NCBI RefSeq assembly: GCF_007109225.1
Contig: NZ_VJZK01000001.1
Location: 764,731 to 828,730 of the forward strand
Direction: 5' to 3'
DNA: 64,000 nt
Source: Flavobacterium sp. GT3R68
GTDB taxonomy: Bacteria > Bacteroidota > Bacteroidia > Flavobacteriales > Flavobacteriaceae
Below are positions 34,923 to 43,322 of this stretch, in pieces. Every line of letters starts with the position of its first letter. Position 1 is the first letter of the stretch. A program made the position numbers and the translations under genes. Below the pieces are notes generated by a model. The model made no database searches. It had not been told where the DNA came from and saw only the letters and a program-made list of their open reading frames with translations.

Positions 34923-35696
34923 ATGATGAAAGAATTAAAAAAAGATATCAAAATTGAAGTTAAGGATTTGTCGCTGCATTATGGTGAGAAAAAAGCCTTA
35001 ACAGATATTTCAATGCAAATCCCACGCAATAAAGTGACCGCGTTAATTGGTCCTTCCGGTTGTGGAAAGTCGACTTTTCTAAGAAGTATTAACCGGATGA
35101 ATGATCTGATTCCGAGTGTTTCCATTACCGGTCAAATGTTGGTGGAAGGTGTTGATATCTACGGTAAAGATGTGGATGTGGTCAATATTCGCAAGAAAAT
35201 CGGTATGGTTTTTCAAAAATCAAATCCATTTCCAAAATCGATTTACGAGAACATTGCGTATGGCCCGAAAATCAACGGGATGAAAGACAAAACACAATTG
35301 GACGAAATTGTCGAGACTTCATTGAGACAAGCCGCCATTTGGGATGAGGTAAAAGACCGCTTGGGTGATTCTGCGATGGGACTCTCAGGAGGACAGCAAC
35401 AAAGGTTGTGTATCGCAAGAACATTGGCCGTAAGCCCGGATATCATTTTGATGGATGAACCGGCAAGTGCTTTGGACCCTCTTTCCACTGCAAAGATTGA
35501 GGAATTGGTACACCAGTTAAAAGAACAATACACGATCATTATCGTAACTCATAATATGCAGCAGGCAGCCAGAACAAGTGATTATACGGCCTTCTTTTAT
35601 TTGGGGGAGTTGATCGAAATGGACAAAACAAAATCTATATTTACAAAACCATCCAAAAAGCAAACGGAAGATTATATCACAGGAAGATTTGGATAA
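34923..35696 (+). CDS. pstB: Phosphate ABC transporter ATPase PstB
   Basis: A 257-aa ATPase that powers PstCA. It has Walker [10 protein letters not shown] (about 42-50), the PstB-typical [11 protein letters not shown] after it, the Q-loop FQKSNPFP, the signature LSGGQQQR, Walker [14 protein letters not shown] and the switch His in [10 protein letters not shown]. All catalytic residues are present. Two adjacent ATG codons (34923, 34926) could start it. PhoU follows after 40 bases. Confidence 0.96.
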   Translation: MMKELKKDIKIEVKDLSLHYGEKKALTDISMQIPRNKVTALIGPSGCGKSTFLRSINRMNDLIPSVSITGQMLVEGVDIYGKDVDVVNIRKKIGMVFQKSNPFPKSIYENIAYGPKINGMKDKTQLDEIVETSLRQAAIWDEVKDRLGDSAMGLSGGQQQRLCIARTLAVSPDIILMDEPASALDPLSTAKIEELVHQLKEQYTIIIVTHNMQQAARTSDYTAFFYLGELIEMDKTKSIFTKPSKKQTEDYITGRFG

Positions 35697-35736
35697 CTTT
35701 CAAATTTTCAATCGTTTCATTTATAAGTAAAAGAAC

Positions 35737-36402
35737 ATGGCATCACAATTAGAAACAGAATTAGAAAAGCTTAAAGGCGCAATCATAAAAATCAGTAATC
35801 TTGCCGAAATCCAGGTTTTTGAAGCGATGAAAGCATTGCTTTCCGAACCTGTAACGGAGAAGAAAGAAGTAAAGAAAACGGAGAATAAAATTGACAAATT
35901 AGATGTCAAGATCGAAGATATCTGTCAAAGTGTTTTTGCATTGCAGCAGCCGGTAGCCTCCGATTTGCGGTTCATCATGTCCGCAATGCAGATCAGCAAC
36001 GAAATCGAAAGAATTGGGGATTTGGCCATCAGTGTTATCAAAAGAGCGAAAAGCATCAATGAAAAGCACGAACTGGTAATCAAATTTGACATCACCGATA
36101 TTGCCCGGGAAGTAGAAGCCATCACGATCAAAACAGGTCGGTGCTTTCAGATGCTGGATGAAACGGCAATTGGTGAAATTTTCATATTAGATGTAAGCAT
36201 TAAGGATAAAAGTGCCGATGCAATCCAAAACATTATCCAGGAAATGAAAACCAATTCCAAATCGGTAGTGTCAGGAACCAATTTGGTGATTGTATTGAAA
36301 CATATCGAAAGAATCGCGGACCATTGTACTAATATTGCGGAGTCAGTTTACTTCATGATCAACGCCAAAATCGTTAAACACGAAAAACTTGGAAAAAAAT
36401 AA
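35737..36402 (+). CDS. phoU: Phosphate signalling protein PhoU
   Basis: A 221-aa all-helical cytoplasmic protein with two PhoU repeats. The metal/phosphate-related motif ERIGDLAISV appears in the first repeat (about 86-95) and ERIADHCTNIAESVYF in the second (about 190-205). It couples the Pst transporter to PhoR so that the kinase is quiet when phosphate is plentiful. Last gene of the island; a terminator lies 30 bases downstream. Confidence 0.94.
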   Translation: MASQLETELEKLKGAIIKISNLAEIQVFEAMKALLSEPVTEKKEVKKTENKIDKLDVKIEDICQSVFALQQPVASDLRFIMSAMQISNEIERIGDLAISVIKRAKSINEKHELVIKFDITDIAREVEAITIKTGRCFQMLDETAIGEIFILDVSIKDKSADAIQNIIQEMKTNSKSVVSGTNLVIVLKHIERIADHCTNIAESVYFMINAKIVKHEKLGKK

Positions 36403-36433
36403 ATCCACTTGGGTTGAATACGATTCTGTAACC

Positions 36434-36466
36434 GGATTTCTTGAAAAGGGAATCCGTTTTTTTATC
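36434..36466 (+). terminator. Terminator after phoU
   Basis: CGGATTTC/GGAATCCG-type stem around TTGAAAAG, then a run of seven T. It overlaps the stop of the convergent glycosyltransferase gene. Confidence 0.7.
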
Positions 36467-37520
36467 TGAATATGTTAAAAAGCTTTTCCCAATCTGGAGT
36501 GTTGTTAAAATTCTGCAATCCCCGATACAAGTCGGCCTTTAACAAATCCCGGATTCTGAAATCATTCTGTTTTGCATAAGGAACAAGCCCTTCCTTTTTT
36601 AATTTTCTGGCCAGATATTCCTGCTCATATTGACCCGGTGTCGGAATAAAGAAAGATTTTTTCTCCAAATGGGCCAAGTCCATGATAGTCGTATAGCCGG
36701 AACGGCAAAGTATCATTTCACTTTCGTTAAAAGCCTGCTGCAATTCTCCCGAATGCATAAAATTATAATAGGTCACATGTTCCGCAATTTCTTTTTTTTG
36801 TTCGCGTTCCAGGATTCCTTTTATGAAAATTACCTTGCCTTTATATTTTAAGATCTCCTTTTTCAGTTGGTTTTCTAAAATACTCCGTTGCGGTTCCGGA
36901 CCCGAAAGAATCACCATCAGATCATATTTTTTCTCCACGGTATTTTTTTGCATCCGACTCAAAGGGCCAATATACCGGACATTATGAATGGGTTTTTTAA
37001 GGTGACCTAATTTTCCGCTTAAATTGGGGGTTCCTTCCACATCAGGAACCCAACATTCCCTATACTTTTGAATAATATTCTGATGCAGTAAACTCGTTAA
37101 CCAGGTCGTGTTGCCACTCAATACATTCAGTTGATGGGTAATGAAAACGGAGGGGGTTTTTTTGCTGAAAGCGCCCAAACGGTTGTCCGAAATAATTCCG
37201 CGAATATCATATTGGGTAATCCATCTGGAAATTATTTGCTTTTCCTGGTAGATCGCCCAAATCATTTTTGGACTGTTCTGAATCATTTTCCATCTCAGAT
37301 AAGCGCCATCTTTGGGATACTGAATATTATAGGATGGCATTTCTAAAGCCAACAGATGTGGAAATTCTTTCCGTAGTAGATCCAGCGCCATTCCATCGGA
37401 AGCAATAATCGGGATGAATCCATTTTTTTCTAACTCTCTTATAATTGGAATACAGCGAGTTGCATGGCCCAGGCCCCAATTTAAAGGGGTAATTAAAATA
37501 TTGGTTGTCGGATGGCTCAC
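36462..37520 (-). CDS. GT28/MurG-like glycosyltransferase
   Basis: A 352-aa GT-B fold protein. The N-terminal glycine-rich loop ILITPLNWGLGHATRCIPII (about residues 9-28) matches the acceptor-side loop of MurG-type enzymes. The C-terminal donor half includes LMVILSGPEPQRS, MILCRSGYTTIMDLAHLEKK and FFIPTPGQYEQEYLA, the usual sugar-nucleotide site. Probably a cytoplasmic or membrane-peripheral UDP-sugar transferase for a lipid or cell-surface glycan; the acceptor is unknown. It stands alone, divergent from trmB with about 100 bases between starts. Confidence 0.85.
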   Translation of the reverse strand: MSHPTTNILITPLNWGLGHATRCIPIIRELEKNGFIPIIASDGMALDLLRKEFPHLLALEMPSYNIQYPKDGAYLRWKMIQNSPKMIWAIYQEKQIISRWITQYDIRGIISDNRLGAFSKKTPSVFITHQLNVLSGNTTWLTSLLHQNIIQKYRECWVPDVEGTPNLSGKLGHLKKPIHNVRYIGPLSRMQKNTVEKKYDLMVILSGPEPQRSILENQLKKEILKYKGKVIFIKGILEREQKKEIAEHVTYYNFMHSGELQQAFNESEMILCRSGYTTIMDLAHLEKKSFFIPTPGQYEQEYLARKLKKEGLVPYAKQNDFRIRDLLKADLYRGLQNFNNTPDWEKLFNIFR

Positions 37521-37620
37521 TGTCTGTGGTTATAAAATGATTAAGTTTAATAATGCGAAAGATAAAACTATTTTAGTTCACTTATATTTCCTTAATTTTG
37601 CCAAAATATTAAGAAACGTC

Positions 37621-38295
37621 GTGGGAAGTAAAAATAAATTAAAAAGGTTCAAAGAAAACGAAACATTCAATAACGTTTTCCAGCCAACGAGAGAAGAAGT
37701 TGTAAGCGAGTCATTTCCTTTGAAAGGAAAATGGAACTCCGAATTTTTTAAAAATGACAATCCGCTAGTCTTGGAATTAGGCTGCGGGAAAGGTGAATAT
37801 TCCGTGGGACTGGCTGAAAGGTATCCAAATAAAAATTTTGTCGGAATTGATATCAAAGGAGCCCGTTTTTGGCGTGGTGCAAAAACTGCTGTTGAAACCG
37901 GATTGCATAATGTGGCCTTTATCCGCACACAAATCGAATTGATCAATCATATTTTCAATGAAAACGAGGTGGATGAAATCTGGATTACTTTTCCGGATCC
38001 GCAGATTAAATACAAGCGTACGAAGCACCGAATGACCAATTCGGAATTTTTGCAGTTGTATAAAAAAATCCTCAAAAAAGACGGCGTAGTCAACCTGAAA
38101 ACGGACAGTGAATTCATGCATGGTTATACTTTAGGTTTGCTTCATGGCGAAGGTCATGAGGTTTTATATGCCAATCATAATGTGTACACAAATGAAGGGA
38201 GTCCGGAGGAAGTGACTGCATTCCAGACCTTTTACGAAAAACAATATTTGGAAATTAACAAAGCAATTACGTATATTCGTTTTAAAATAAAATAA
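37621..38295 (+). CDS. trmB: tRNA (guanine-46-N7)-methyltransferase
   Basis: Methylates G46 in the tRNA variable loop using SAM. The 224-aa protein begins VGSKNKLKRFKENETFNNVF. It has the SAM site LELGCGKGEYSVGLAERYP (about 51-69), NFVGIDIKGARFWRGAK, the substrate motif FPDPQIKYKRTKHRMTN (about 122-138) and the C-terminal TAFQTFYEKQYL. The start is set at GTG 37621 because the family aligns from there; codons upstream run back into the divergent promoter. It is followed by a LysE-type transporter after 2 bases. Confidence 0.93.
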   Translation: MGSKNKLKRFKENETFNNVFQPTREEVVSESFPLKGKWNSEFFKNDNPLVLELGCGKGEYSVGLAERYPNKNFVGIDIKGARFWRGAKTAVETGLHNVAFIRTQIELINHIFNENEVDEIWITFPDPQIKYKRTKHRMTNSEFLQLYKKILKKDGVVNLKTDSEFMHGYTLGLLHGEGHEVLYANHNVYTNEGSPEEVTAFQTFYEKQYLEINKAITYIRFKIK

Positions 38296-38297
38296 GA

Positions 38298-38933
38298 ATG
38301 GTTTTTACACTGCCGTTATTTTTAGGTTTTTTTGCTGCTGCACTTGGTATTACTCCTCCGGGACTAATCAATATGACGGCTGCAAAAGTGAGCATAAAAG
38401 ATGGACGAAATGAAGCTATTTCTTTTGCGATTGGAGCCACGGTGATTGTTTTTTTTCAAACATTCTTAGCGTTGCTTTTTGCTGAATTCATTAACAGTCG
38501 GCCCGATGTTATTAATATTCTGCAGGAAATTGGTGCCGTGATTTTTATTGCCCTGACGGTTTACTTTTTATGGTCCGCCAAAAAGCCGAAACGCGAGAAA
38601 GAAGAACTAAAAATGCGGAGTAAGACCAACCGGTTCTTTCTCGGAATGCTACTTTCAGTTCTGAACTTATTCCCGATACCATATTATGTTTTTATAAGTA
38701 TTACCTTGTCATCATACGGGTATTTTTCTTTCAATAAACTTTTTCTTTTCACATTTGTTTCCGGGGCTGTAATAGGATCTTTCCTGGTTTTTTACCTATA
38801 CATTTTATTCTTCAAAAAGAAAGAAGGTAAGCCGTCGTTTTTAATGACCAACGGAAATTATATCATTGGCGCCATCACCGGAGTGGTGGCCTTACTTACA
38901 CTTTTTAAAATCTTCAAATCTTACTGGGCATAA
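38298..38933 (+). CDS. LysE family transporter
   Basis: A 211-aa inner-membrane protein with six hydrophobic helices and the family signature near the N-terminus (LGITPPGLINMTAAKVSIKDG, about 16-36, where LysE has a GPxxxxxxxxxxxxG pattern). Members export amino acids or related small molecules; the substrate cannot be told. It sits tightly between trmB and the alkyltransferase-like gene (gaps of 2 and 5 bases), so the three form a short operon without an obvious shared task. Confidence 0.82.
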   Translation: MVFTLPLFLGFFAAALGITPPGLINMTAAKVSIKDGRNEAISFAIGATVIVFFQTFLALLFAEFINSRPDVINILQEIGAVIFIALTVYFLWSAKKPKREKEELKMRSKTNRFFLGMLLSVLNLFPIPYYVFISITLSSYGYFSFNKLFLFTFVSGAVIGSFLVFYLYILFFKKKEGKPSFLMTNGNYIIGAITGVVALLTLFKIFKSYWA

Positions 38934-38938
38934 AGGTT

Positions 38939-39277
38939 ATGGCAGATACCAACGATAATTTTTTCGAAAGGGTCTATGCAGTAGCGCGTCAGATTCCGTT
39001 TGGAAAAATTACATCTTATGGAGCCATTGCCAAGCACATAGGCGCTGCACGTTCGGCAAGAATGGTAGGCTGGGCGATGAACGCGTCGCACAATCGGGAA
39101 GATATTCCGGCACATCGCGTGGTGAACAGAAAAGGACTGCTAACCGGGAAACATCATTTTGACGGTACCAACCTGATGCAGCAATTGTTGGAAAGCGAAG
39201 GGATTACTGTAATAGACAACCAGATAATCGATTTTGATAAACATTTCTGGCAGCCTGAAAGCGGAGTAATTTACTGA
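38939..39277 (+). CDS. Alkyltransferase-like protein (MGMT family without the active Cys)
   Basis: A 112-aa protein equal to the DNA-binding half of O6-methylguanine methyltransferases: IPFGKITSYGAIAKHIGAA (about 19-37), then ARMVGWAMNAS (helix-turn-helix and arginine finger, about 40-50), then IPAHRVVNRKG. The usual PCHRV active-site motif reads PAHRV (A58), so it cannot accept an alkyl group. This is the hallmark of ATL proteins, which bind bulky O6-alkylguanine and flag it for nucleotide excision repair. Its last 7 bases overlap the convergent gene at 39271. Confidence 0.88.
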   Translation: MADTNDNFFERVYAVARQIPFGKITSYGAIAKHIGAARSARMVGWAMNASHNREDIPAHRVVNRKGLLTGKHHFDGTNLMQQLLESEGITVIDNQIIDFDKHFWQPESGVIY

Positions 39278-39858
39278 TTATCATCATTTCTTTTCCTTTT
39301 GCACGCCATCTCGGCAATCCGCATCAGGTATTCTTCAACTGATTCGTTTTTCTCCATCGGAATGGTTTCCAATAAGCTGTCAAATGCATTGATTAGACTG
39401 GAGTATTTAGCAAAAGTCTCCTTAAGCAACTGCTCGTTTTTGGTTTCCCAATAATTTCCCTCATCGATGAAATCGAAATTTGCAAAATACTTTTTGTTCA
39501 GGTAATCGAAAAGTACAATCAGTTGTTTGTGGATTTCAGGACCGGCAAATTGAGTTTTTATCGATAAGTACCCTTCTTCATCGGGATCAAAACAATTGGC
39601 GTTTTCAAAGTTCCACACCGGACACATTCTTCCGTTGGAAAGAAAAGTAAAACATACCGTTTCACAATTCGGCGGATTGAAACTGATGCCGTAAATGGAA
39701 TTGTCGATAGCGCTGGTAAATGCATTATTTGGAAACTGATCTTCGAAAATCCGGTAGTCCCAAGCATTGGATTTCGCAACATCAAGAATCTCTTCAATCA
39801 ATGTTTGCAATGACTGAGGAGTTTTTAGGTCGCCTTTATAATGAAAAGATAATCCCAT
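39271..39858 (-). CDS. Cytoplasmic protein of unknown function
   Basis: A 195-aa protein without signal or membrane segments. It contains scattered conserved-looking aromatic and Cys residues (ISFNPPNCETVCFTFLSNGR, VWNFENANCF) and a charged C-terminal helix (EEYLMRIAEMACKRKRNDDN). I recall similar proteins in Flavobacteria, none with a function. Single gene on this strand; it starts with ATG at 39858 and converges on the ATL gene. Confidence 0.7.
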   Translation of the reverse strand: MGLSFHYKGDLKTPQSLQTLIEEILDVAKSNAWDYRIFEDQFPNNAFTSAIDNSIYGISFNPPNCETVCFTFLSNGRMCPVWNFENANCFDPDEEGYLSIKTQFAGPEIHKQLIVLFDYLNKKYFANFDFIDEGNYWETKNEQLLKETFAKYSSLINAFDSLLETIPMEKNESVEEYLMRIAEMACKRKRNDDNQ

Positions 39859-40003
39859 AACCGACTTGCTTAATGCTACTACTAATTTAACGAATTTTAC
39901 GCTTAGTATGGCTTTTTTAGCCTTCGTTTTTTCAACATGTGTCTTTAGGATTACAACGCTAATAAATCCAATCTAAATGCTTTATAATAAGAACTTTTCA
40001 TAG

Positions 40004-40011
40004 TATATTTG
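40004..40011 (+). promoter_or_regulatory. -7 element for the mrp operon
   Basis: TATATTTG, exact TAnnTTTG, 62 bases before the mrp ATG. The rest of 39859-40073 shows no gene. Confidence 0.5.
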
Positions 40012-40073
40012 CAATCTGAAATCAGTTTAAATAAAGATAACCTATTTGTTGTCTGAAAAACAGTACACTTATA

Positions 40074-41201
40074 ATGAAATTAGACAGAAAAGATATCCTT
40101 AAAGCCTTAGAAACCATTTCTATAGCCGGTGAGGGAAAAAATATGGTGGAAAGTGGAGCAGTAACCAATGTCATCACTTTTGGCGATGAGGTTGTGGTCG
40201 ATTTAGTATTACACACCCCGGCAATGCACATCAAAAAACGCGCGGAAGACGATATCAAAAGAACAATCCATGATTTGGTTTCTGCGGAGGCCAAAATCAA
40301 AGTCAATATCAAAGTGGAAACTGCTGAGAAAAATGAAATCAAAGGAAAATCCATTCCCGGAATAAAAAATATCATTGCCATCGCATCCGGAAAGGGAGGC
40401 GTAGGGAAATCTACCGTTACCGCCAATATAGCAGTCACTTTAGCTAAAATGGGGTTTTCGGTTGGGGTTTTGGATGCCGATGTTTACGGGCCATCCATGC
40501 CAATGATGTTTGATGTGGAAAGCGAAAAACCAATTTCAGTTGAGGTAGACGGAAAATCAAAAATGAAACCAATCGAAAGCTACGAAGTAAAAATGCTTTC
40601 CATCGGATTTTTCACGGCGCCAAGCCAGGCCGTTATATGGCGTGGGCCAATGGCTTCAAAAGCATTAAACCAAATGATTTTTGATGCGGATTGGGGTGAA
40701 TTGGATTTCATGTTAATCGACTTGCCTCCGGGGACCGGTGATATTCATCTTTCGATCATGCAATCGTTGCCAATTACCGGTGCGGTTGTAGTAAGCACGC
40801 CACAGGCAGTAGCTTTGGCCGATGCGAAAAAAGGAGTTTCGATGTTCCTGCAGGACAATATCAATGTTCCTGTTCTTGGAATCATCGAAAACATGGCGTA
40901 TTTCACACCCGCCGAATTACCGGAAAATAAATATTACATCTTCGGAAAAGAAGGTGCCCGAAATTTAGCCGAAGATTTAAATGTACCGTTCCTTGGCGAA
41001 GTGCCAATCGTACAATCCATCCGTGAGGCTGGGGATTACGGGCGTCCGGCAGCGATGCAAACCGGTTCGGTGATCGAAACCGTTTTCGAAACCATCACGC
41101 GCAATGTCGTGCAGGAAGTAGTCAACAGAAATGAAAGCTTACCTGCTACCGAAGCCATCAAAATCACCACCATGGCGGGTTGTTCAGCAGTAAAAAAATA
41201 A
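40074..41201 (+). CDS. mrp: Mrp/ApbC-type iron-sulfur cluster carrier ATPase
   Basis: A 375-aa protein with an N-terminal MIP18/DUF59 domain (about 1-85) and a P-loop ATPase domain starting IIAIASGKGGVGKSTVTANI (about 100-119). Other family marks are DADVYGPSMPMMF, AVIWRGPMASKAL and DFMLIDLPPGTGDIHLS. Such proteins carry Fe-S clusters to target enzymes. The usual CxxC for cluster binding near ENM is missing: the segment reads ENMAYFTPAELPENKYY, and the only Cys is C371 in the tail MAGCSAVKK. The nifU gene follows after 4 bases, which supports an Fe-S role. Confidence 0.93.
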   Translation: MKLDRKDILKALETISIAGEGKNMVESGAVTNVITFGDEVVVDLVLHTPAMHIKKRAEDDIKRTIHDLVSAEAKIKVNIKVETAEKNEIKGKSIPGIKNIIAIASGKGGVGKSTVTANIAVTLAKMGFSVGVLDADVYGPSMPMMFDVESEKPISVEVDGKSKMKPIESYEVKMLSIGFFTAPSQAVIWRGPMASKALNQMIFDADWGELDFMLIDLPPGTGDIHLSIMQSLPITGAVVVSTPQAVALADAKKGVSMFLQDNINVPVLGIIENMAYFTPAELPENKYYIFGKEGARNLAEDLNVPFLGEVPIVQSIREAGDYGRPAAMQTGSVIETVFETITRNVVQEVVNRNESLPATEAIKITTMAGCSAVKK

Positions 41202-41205
41202 GATT

Positions 41206-41445
41206 ATGACAACAGAACAATTATTAGAGAACGTACAAAAAGCACTCGAAGAAATTCGGCCGTTTTTGAATTCTGACGGAGGTGACATCACTTTAATCTC
41301 GATTGAAGATGACAAACACGTCAAAGTGCGTCTCGAAGGAGCATGCGTAGGATGCAGCGTCAACCAAATGACCTTGAAGGCGGGTGTGGAAACGACCATC
41401 AAAAAATTCGCGCCTCAAATCGAAACGGTAGTCAACATATTATAA
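41206..41445 (+). CDS. NifU C-terminal-domain Fe-S scaffold
   Basis: A 79-aa protein consisting of one NifU-like C-terminal domain: LNSDGGDITLISI (about 21-33) and the cluster-binding CxxC in LEGACVGCSVNQMTLKAGVE (C47 and C50). It can carry a 4Fe-4S cluster. Directly after mrp (4 bases), so the pair is one expression unit. A long palindromic repeat starts 6 bases past its stop and separates it from the ferredoxin reductase gene. Confidence 0.92.
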   Translation: MTTEQLLENVQKALEEIRPFLNSDGGDITLISIEDDKHVKVRLEGACVGCSVNQMTLKAGVETTIKKFAPQIETVVNIL

Positions 41446-41451
41446 TATAGA

Positions 41452-41546
41452 GGGGCGTGACCCGGAAGAAAAATCCGGGTCGGGCTTTCCGTTGCAATCT
41501 TTTTTTCGTTCCTCAAAAAAGGATTTCCACTGCAATCCCTCACGCA
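41452..41546 (+). repeat. Long palindromic intergenic repeat, family 2
   Basis: A roughly 95-base element bounded by GCGTGA (41455) and TCACGC (41540), an inverted pair. Inside are a first hairpin GACCCGGA/TCCGGGTC and a second arm that pairs TTGCA with TGCAA and TTTTTT with AAAAAA. The layout implies a branched fold. I recognise the frame (GGGGCGTG, CGGGCTTTCC, AAAAGGATTTCC, ATCCCTCACGC) as a common Bacteroidota intergenic repeat. No transposase is nearby. Confidence 0.75.
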
Positions 41547-41662
41547 AACCATTCGGTTAAAAACAGCTTTAATTGTGCTAAACTGATAAATGTCATAAAA
41601 AAGGAACTGCAGTTTCAAGACCTTTGAACCTCAGAACTTTTTACAACTTTGAACCTAAAAAA

Positions 41663-42715
41663 ATGATTGAAACCGATATACTCATCATTGGCGCCGGCCC
41701 AACAGGACTTTTTACTGTTTTTGAAGCCGGGCTTTTAAAATTAAAATGCCACATCATTGACGGTCTGCCACAACCCGGAGGCCAGTTAACCGAATTATAT
41801 CCCAAAAAACCCATTTTTGACATTCCCGGTTTTCCTTCTGTATTAGCAGGAGATCTGGTGACCAATTTAATGGAACAGATCAAACAGTTTCAACCGGGGT
41901 TCACCCTTAATGAAGTGGCTGAAAAAATCGAAAAACTGGAAGACGGAACTTTTATCGTAACATCTGATAAAGGGACCAAACACCATGCGAATGCCATTGC
42001 CATTGCAGGCGGACTCGGTAGTTTTGAACCCAGAAAACCTCTTTTGGAAGACATCGAGTTTTATGAAGATAAAGGTGTCGAGTATTTTGTAAAAGACCCG
42101 GAATTGTTTCGGGACAAGAAAATTGTAATCGCCGGTGGCGGGGATTCTGCTTTAGACTGGAGTATTTTCTTAGCTGATGTAGCTTCCGAAGTGACTCTAA
42201 TCCATCGCCGGAATGAATTCCGAGGCGCTTTGGATTCCGTTGAAAAAGTGCAGGAACTCAAACATGCCGGAAAAATTCATATGATTACTCCCGCCGAAGT
42301 CGTAGGATTGAATGGCGCCGAGCATTTGGAATCCATAGATATAGAAGAAAATGGTGCCCATCGTAATATTAAAACCGATTACTTCATTCCGCTTTTTGGA
42401 CTAACACCAAAATTAGGACCCATCGCCCACTGGGGACTGGAAATAGAAAAAAATGCGATCAAAGTTAATAATGCACTCGATTATCAAACCAACATTCCCG
42501 GGATTTACGCCATTGGGGATGTCAACTCTTATCCCGGAAAATTAAAACTGATTCTGTGTGGTTTCCATGAGGCAACATTAATGTGCCAGAGTGTGTACCA
42601 ACGTATGAATCCGGGGAAAAAATATGTGTTGAAATACACCACTGTTTCCGGTGTCGACGGTTTTGACGGTACCCGAAAGGAAGCCGAAAAAGCAGTCGTA
42701 AAATCAATTGATTAA
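41663..42715 (+). CDS. Ferredoxin--NADP reductase (thioredoxin-reductase-like FNR)
   Basis: A 350-aa FAD/NAD(P)H oxidoreductase. It has the FAD loop ILIIGAGPTGLFTVFEAG (about 5-22), GGQLTELYP, the NAD(P) loop IVIAGGGDSALDWSIFLAD (about 153-171) and the second FAD motif GIYAIGDVNSYPGKL (about 287-301). There is no CxxC, which separates it from thioredoxin reductase and fits the YumC/TrxR-like FNR type. The ATG at 41663 is used; a longer TTG reading is not credible. A 2Fe-2S ferredoxin is encoded 1.2 kb downstream. Confidence 0.9.
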   Translation: MIETDILIIGAGPTGLFTVFEAGLLKLKCHIIDGLPQPGGQLTELYPKKPIFDIPGFPSVLAGDLVTNLMEQIKQFQPGFTLNEVAEKIEKLEDGTFIVTSDKGTKHHANAIAIAGGLGSFEPRKPLLEDIEFYEDKGVEYFVKDPELFRDKKIVIAGGGDSALDWSIFLADVASEVTLIHRRNEFRGALDSVEKVQELKHAGKIHMITPAEVVGLNGAEHLESIDIEENGAHRNIKTDYFIPLFGLTPKLGPIAHWGLEIEKNAIKVNNALDYQTNIPGIYAIGDVNSYPGKLKLILCGFHEATLMCQSVYQRMNPGKKYVLKYTTVSGVDGFDGTRKEAEKAVVKSID

Positions 42716-42716
42716 T

Positions 42717-43322
42717 ATGAAAAAGTTAAGTTTGTTATTGTTTTTATTATCAAGTATTAGTGTGCTTGCGCAATCACAATATCCTGTAATGAAGGATTCC
42801 ATAATCAACCCCGGAATATACAGAACCTTTGCAGAATTTAGAAATAACAAACCGACAATTTTATTAAACCACAAAATAATAAGTGACGAGGTAAGTTATG
42901 GTGGATTTGGAAGCTCTAATTCACTTACGGCCTATGCAATAGATATTCCTAAAAAAGAGGGAAGGGAAATAGGTGAAGTTTTTGGTTTTTCCGATGGTAA
43001 AAACTTCTATTTCATTGCATCGGAGTATACGGATATTTATTTCCCCAATAAGATTCATAATTTTAATTTTTATAAGGTAGAATCGGTCGGGAAATATTGT
43101 TATTACGATGCGATTCAAAATTCCGGTCCAAATAGTGGTACAATTCCGACCCGGAGAATAAATGTTTTAAATATGGATTTGGGTGAAATCAAACTACTTT
43201 CAAAAAGTTATTTAAAAGAATTGCTTTCTGAAAAACCCGAATTATTGGAAAGATTTAAGAAACAGGAAAATAAATACCAACATCTGAAGGAGTATTTAAT
43301 TGAGTTTTTAAAAGTTAATTAA
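42717..43322 (+). CDS. Exported protein of unknown function
   Basis: A 201-aa protein with a signal peptide (MKKLSLLLFLLSSISVLAQ) starting at ATG 42717, one base after the reductase stop. The mature part is beta-rich at first (YRTFAEFRNNKPTILL, YAIDIPKKEGREIGEVFGF) and ends with a charged helical tail. No family recognised. It and the next gene are noticeably AT-richer than the reductase, so they may have been inserted between the reductase and the ferredoxin. Confidence 0.7.
   Translation: MKKLSLLLFLLSSISVLAQSQYPVMKDSIINPGIYRTFAEFRNNKPTILLNHKIISDEVSYGGFGSSNSLTAYAIDIPKKEGREIGEVFGFSDGKNFYFIASEYTDIYFPNKIHNFNFYKVESVGKYCYYDAIQNSGPNSGTIPTRRINVLNMDLGEIKLLSKSYLKELLSEKPELLERFKKQENKYQHLKEYLIEFLKVN

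Noticed and set aside
37414..37620. 69 extra codons before trmB
   Set aside because: This stretch overlaps the divergent glycosyltransferase gene and its promoter; TrmB similarity begins at GTG 37621.
41452..41546. CRISPR array or insertion sequence
   Set aside because: Only one unit is present, with no spacers and no transposase frame; it fits a dispersed palindromic repeat.
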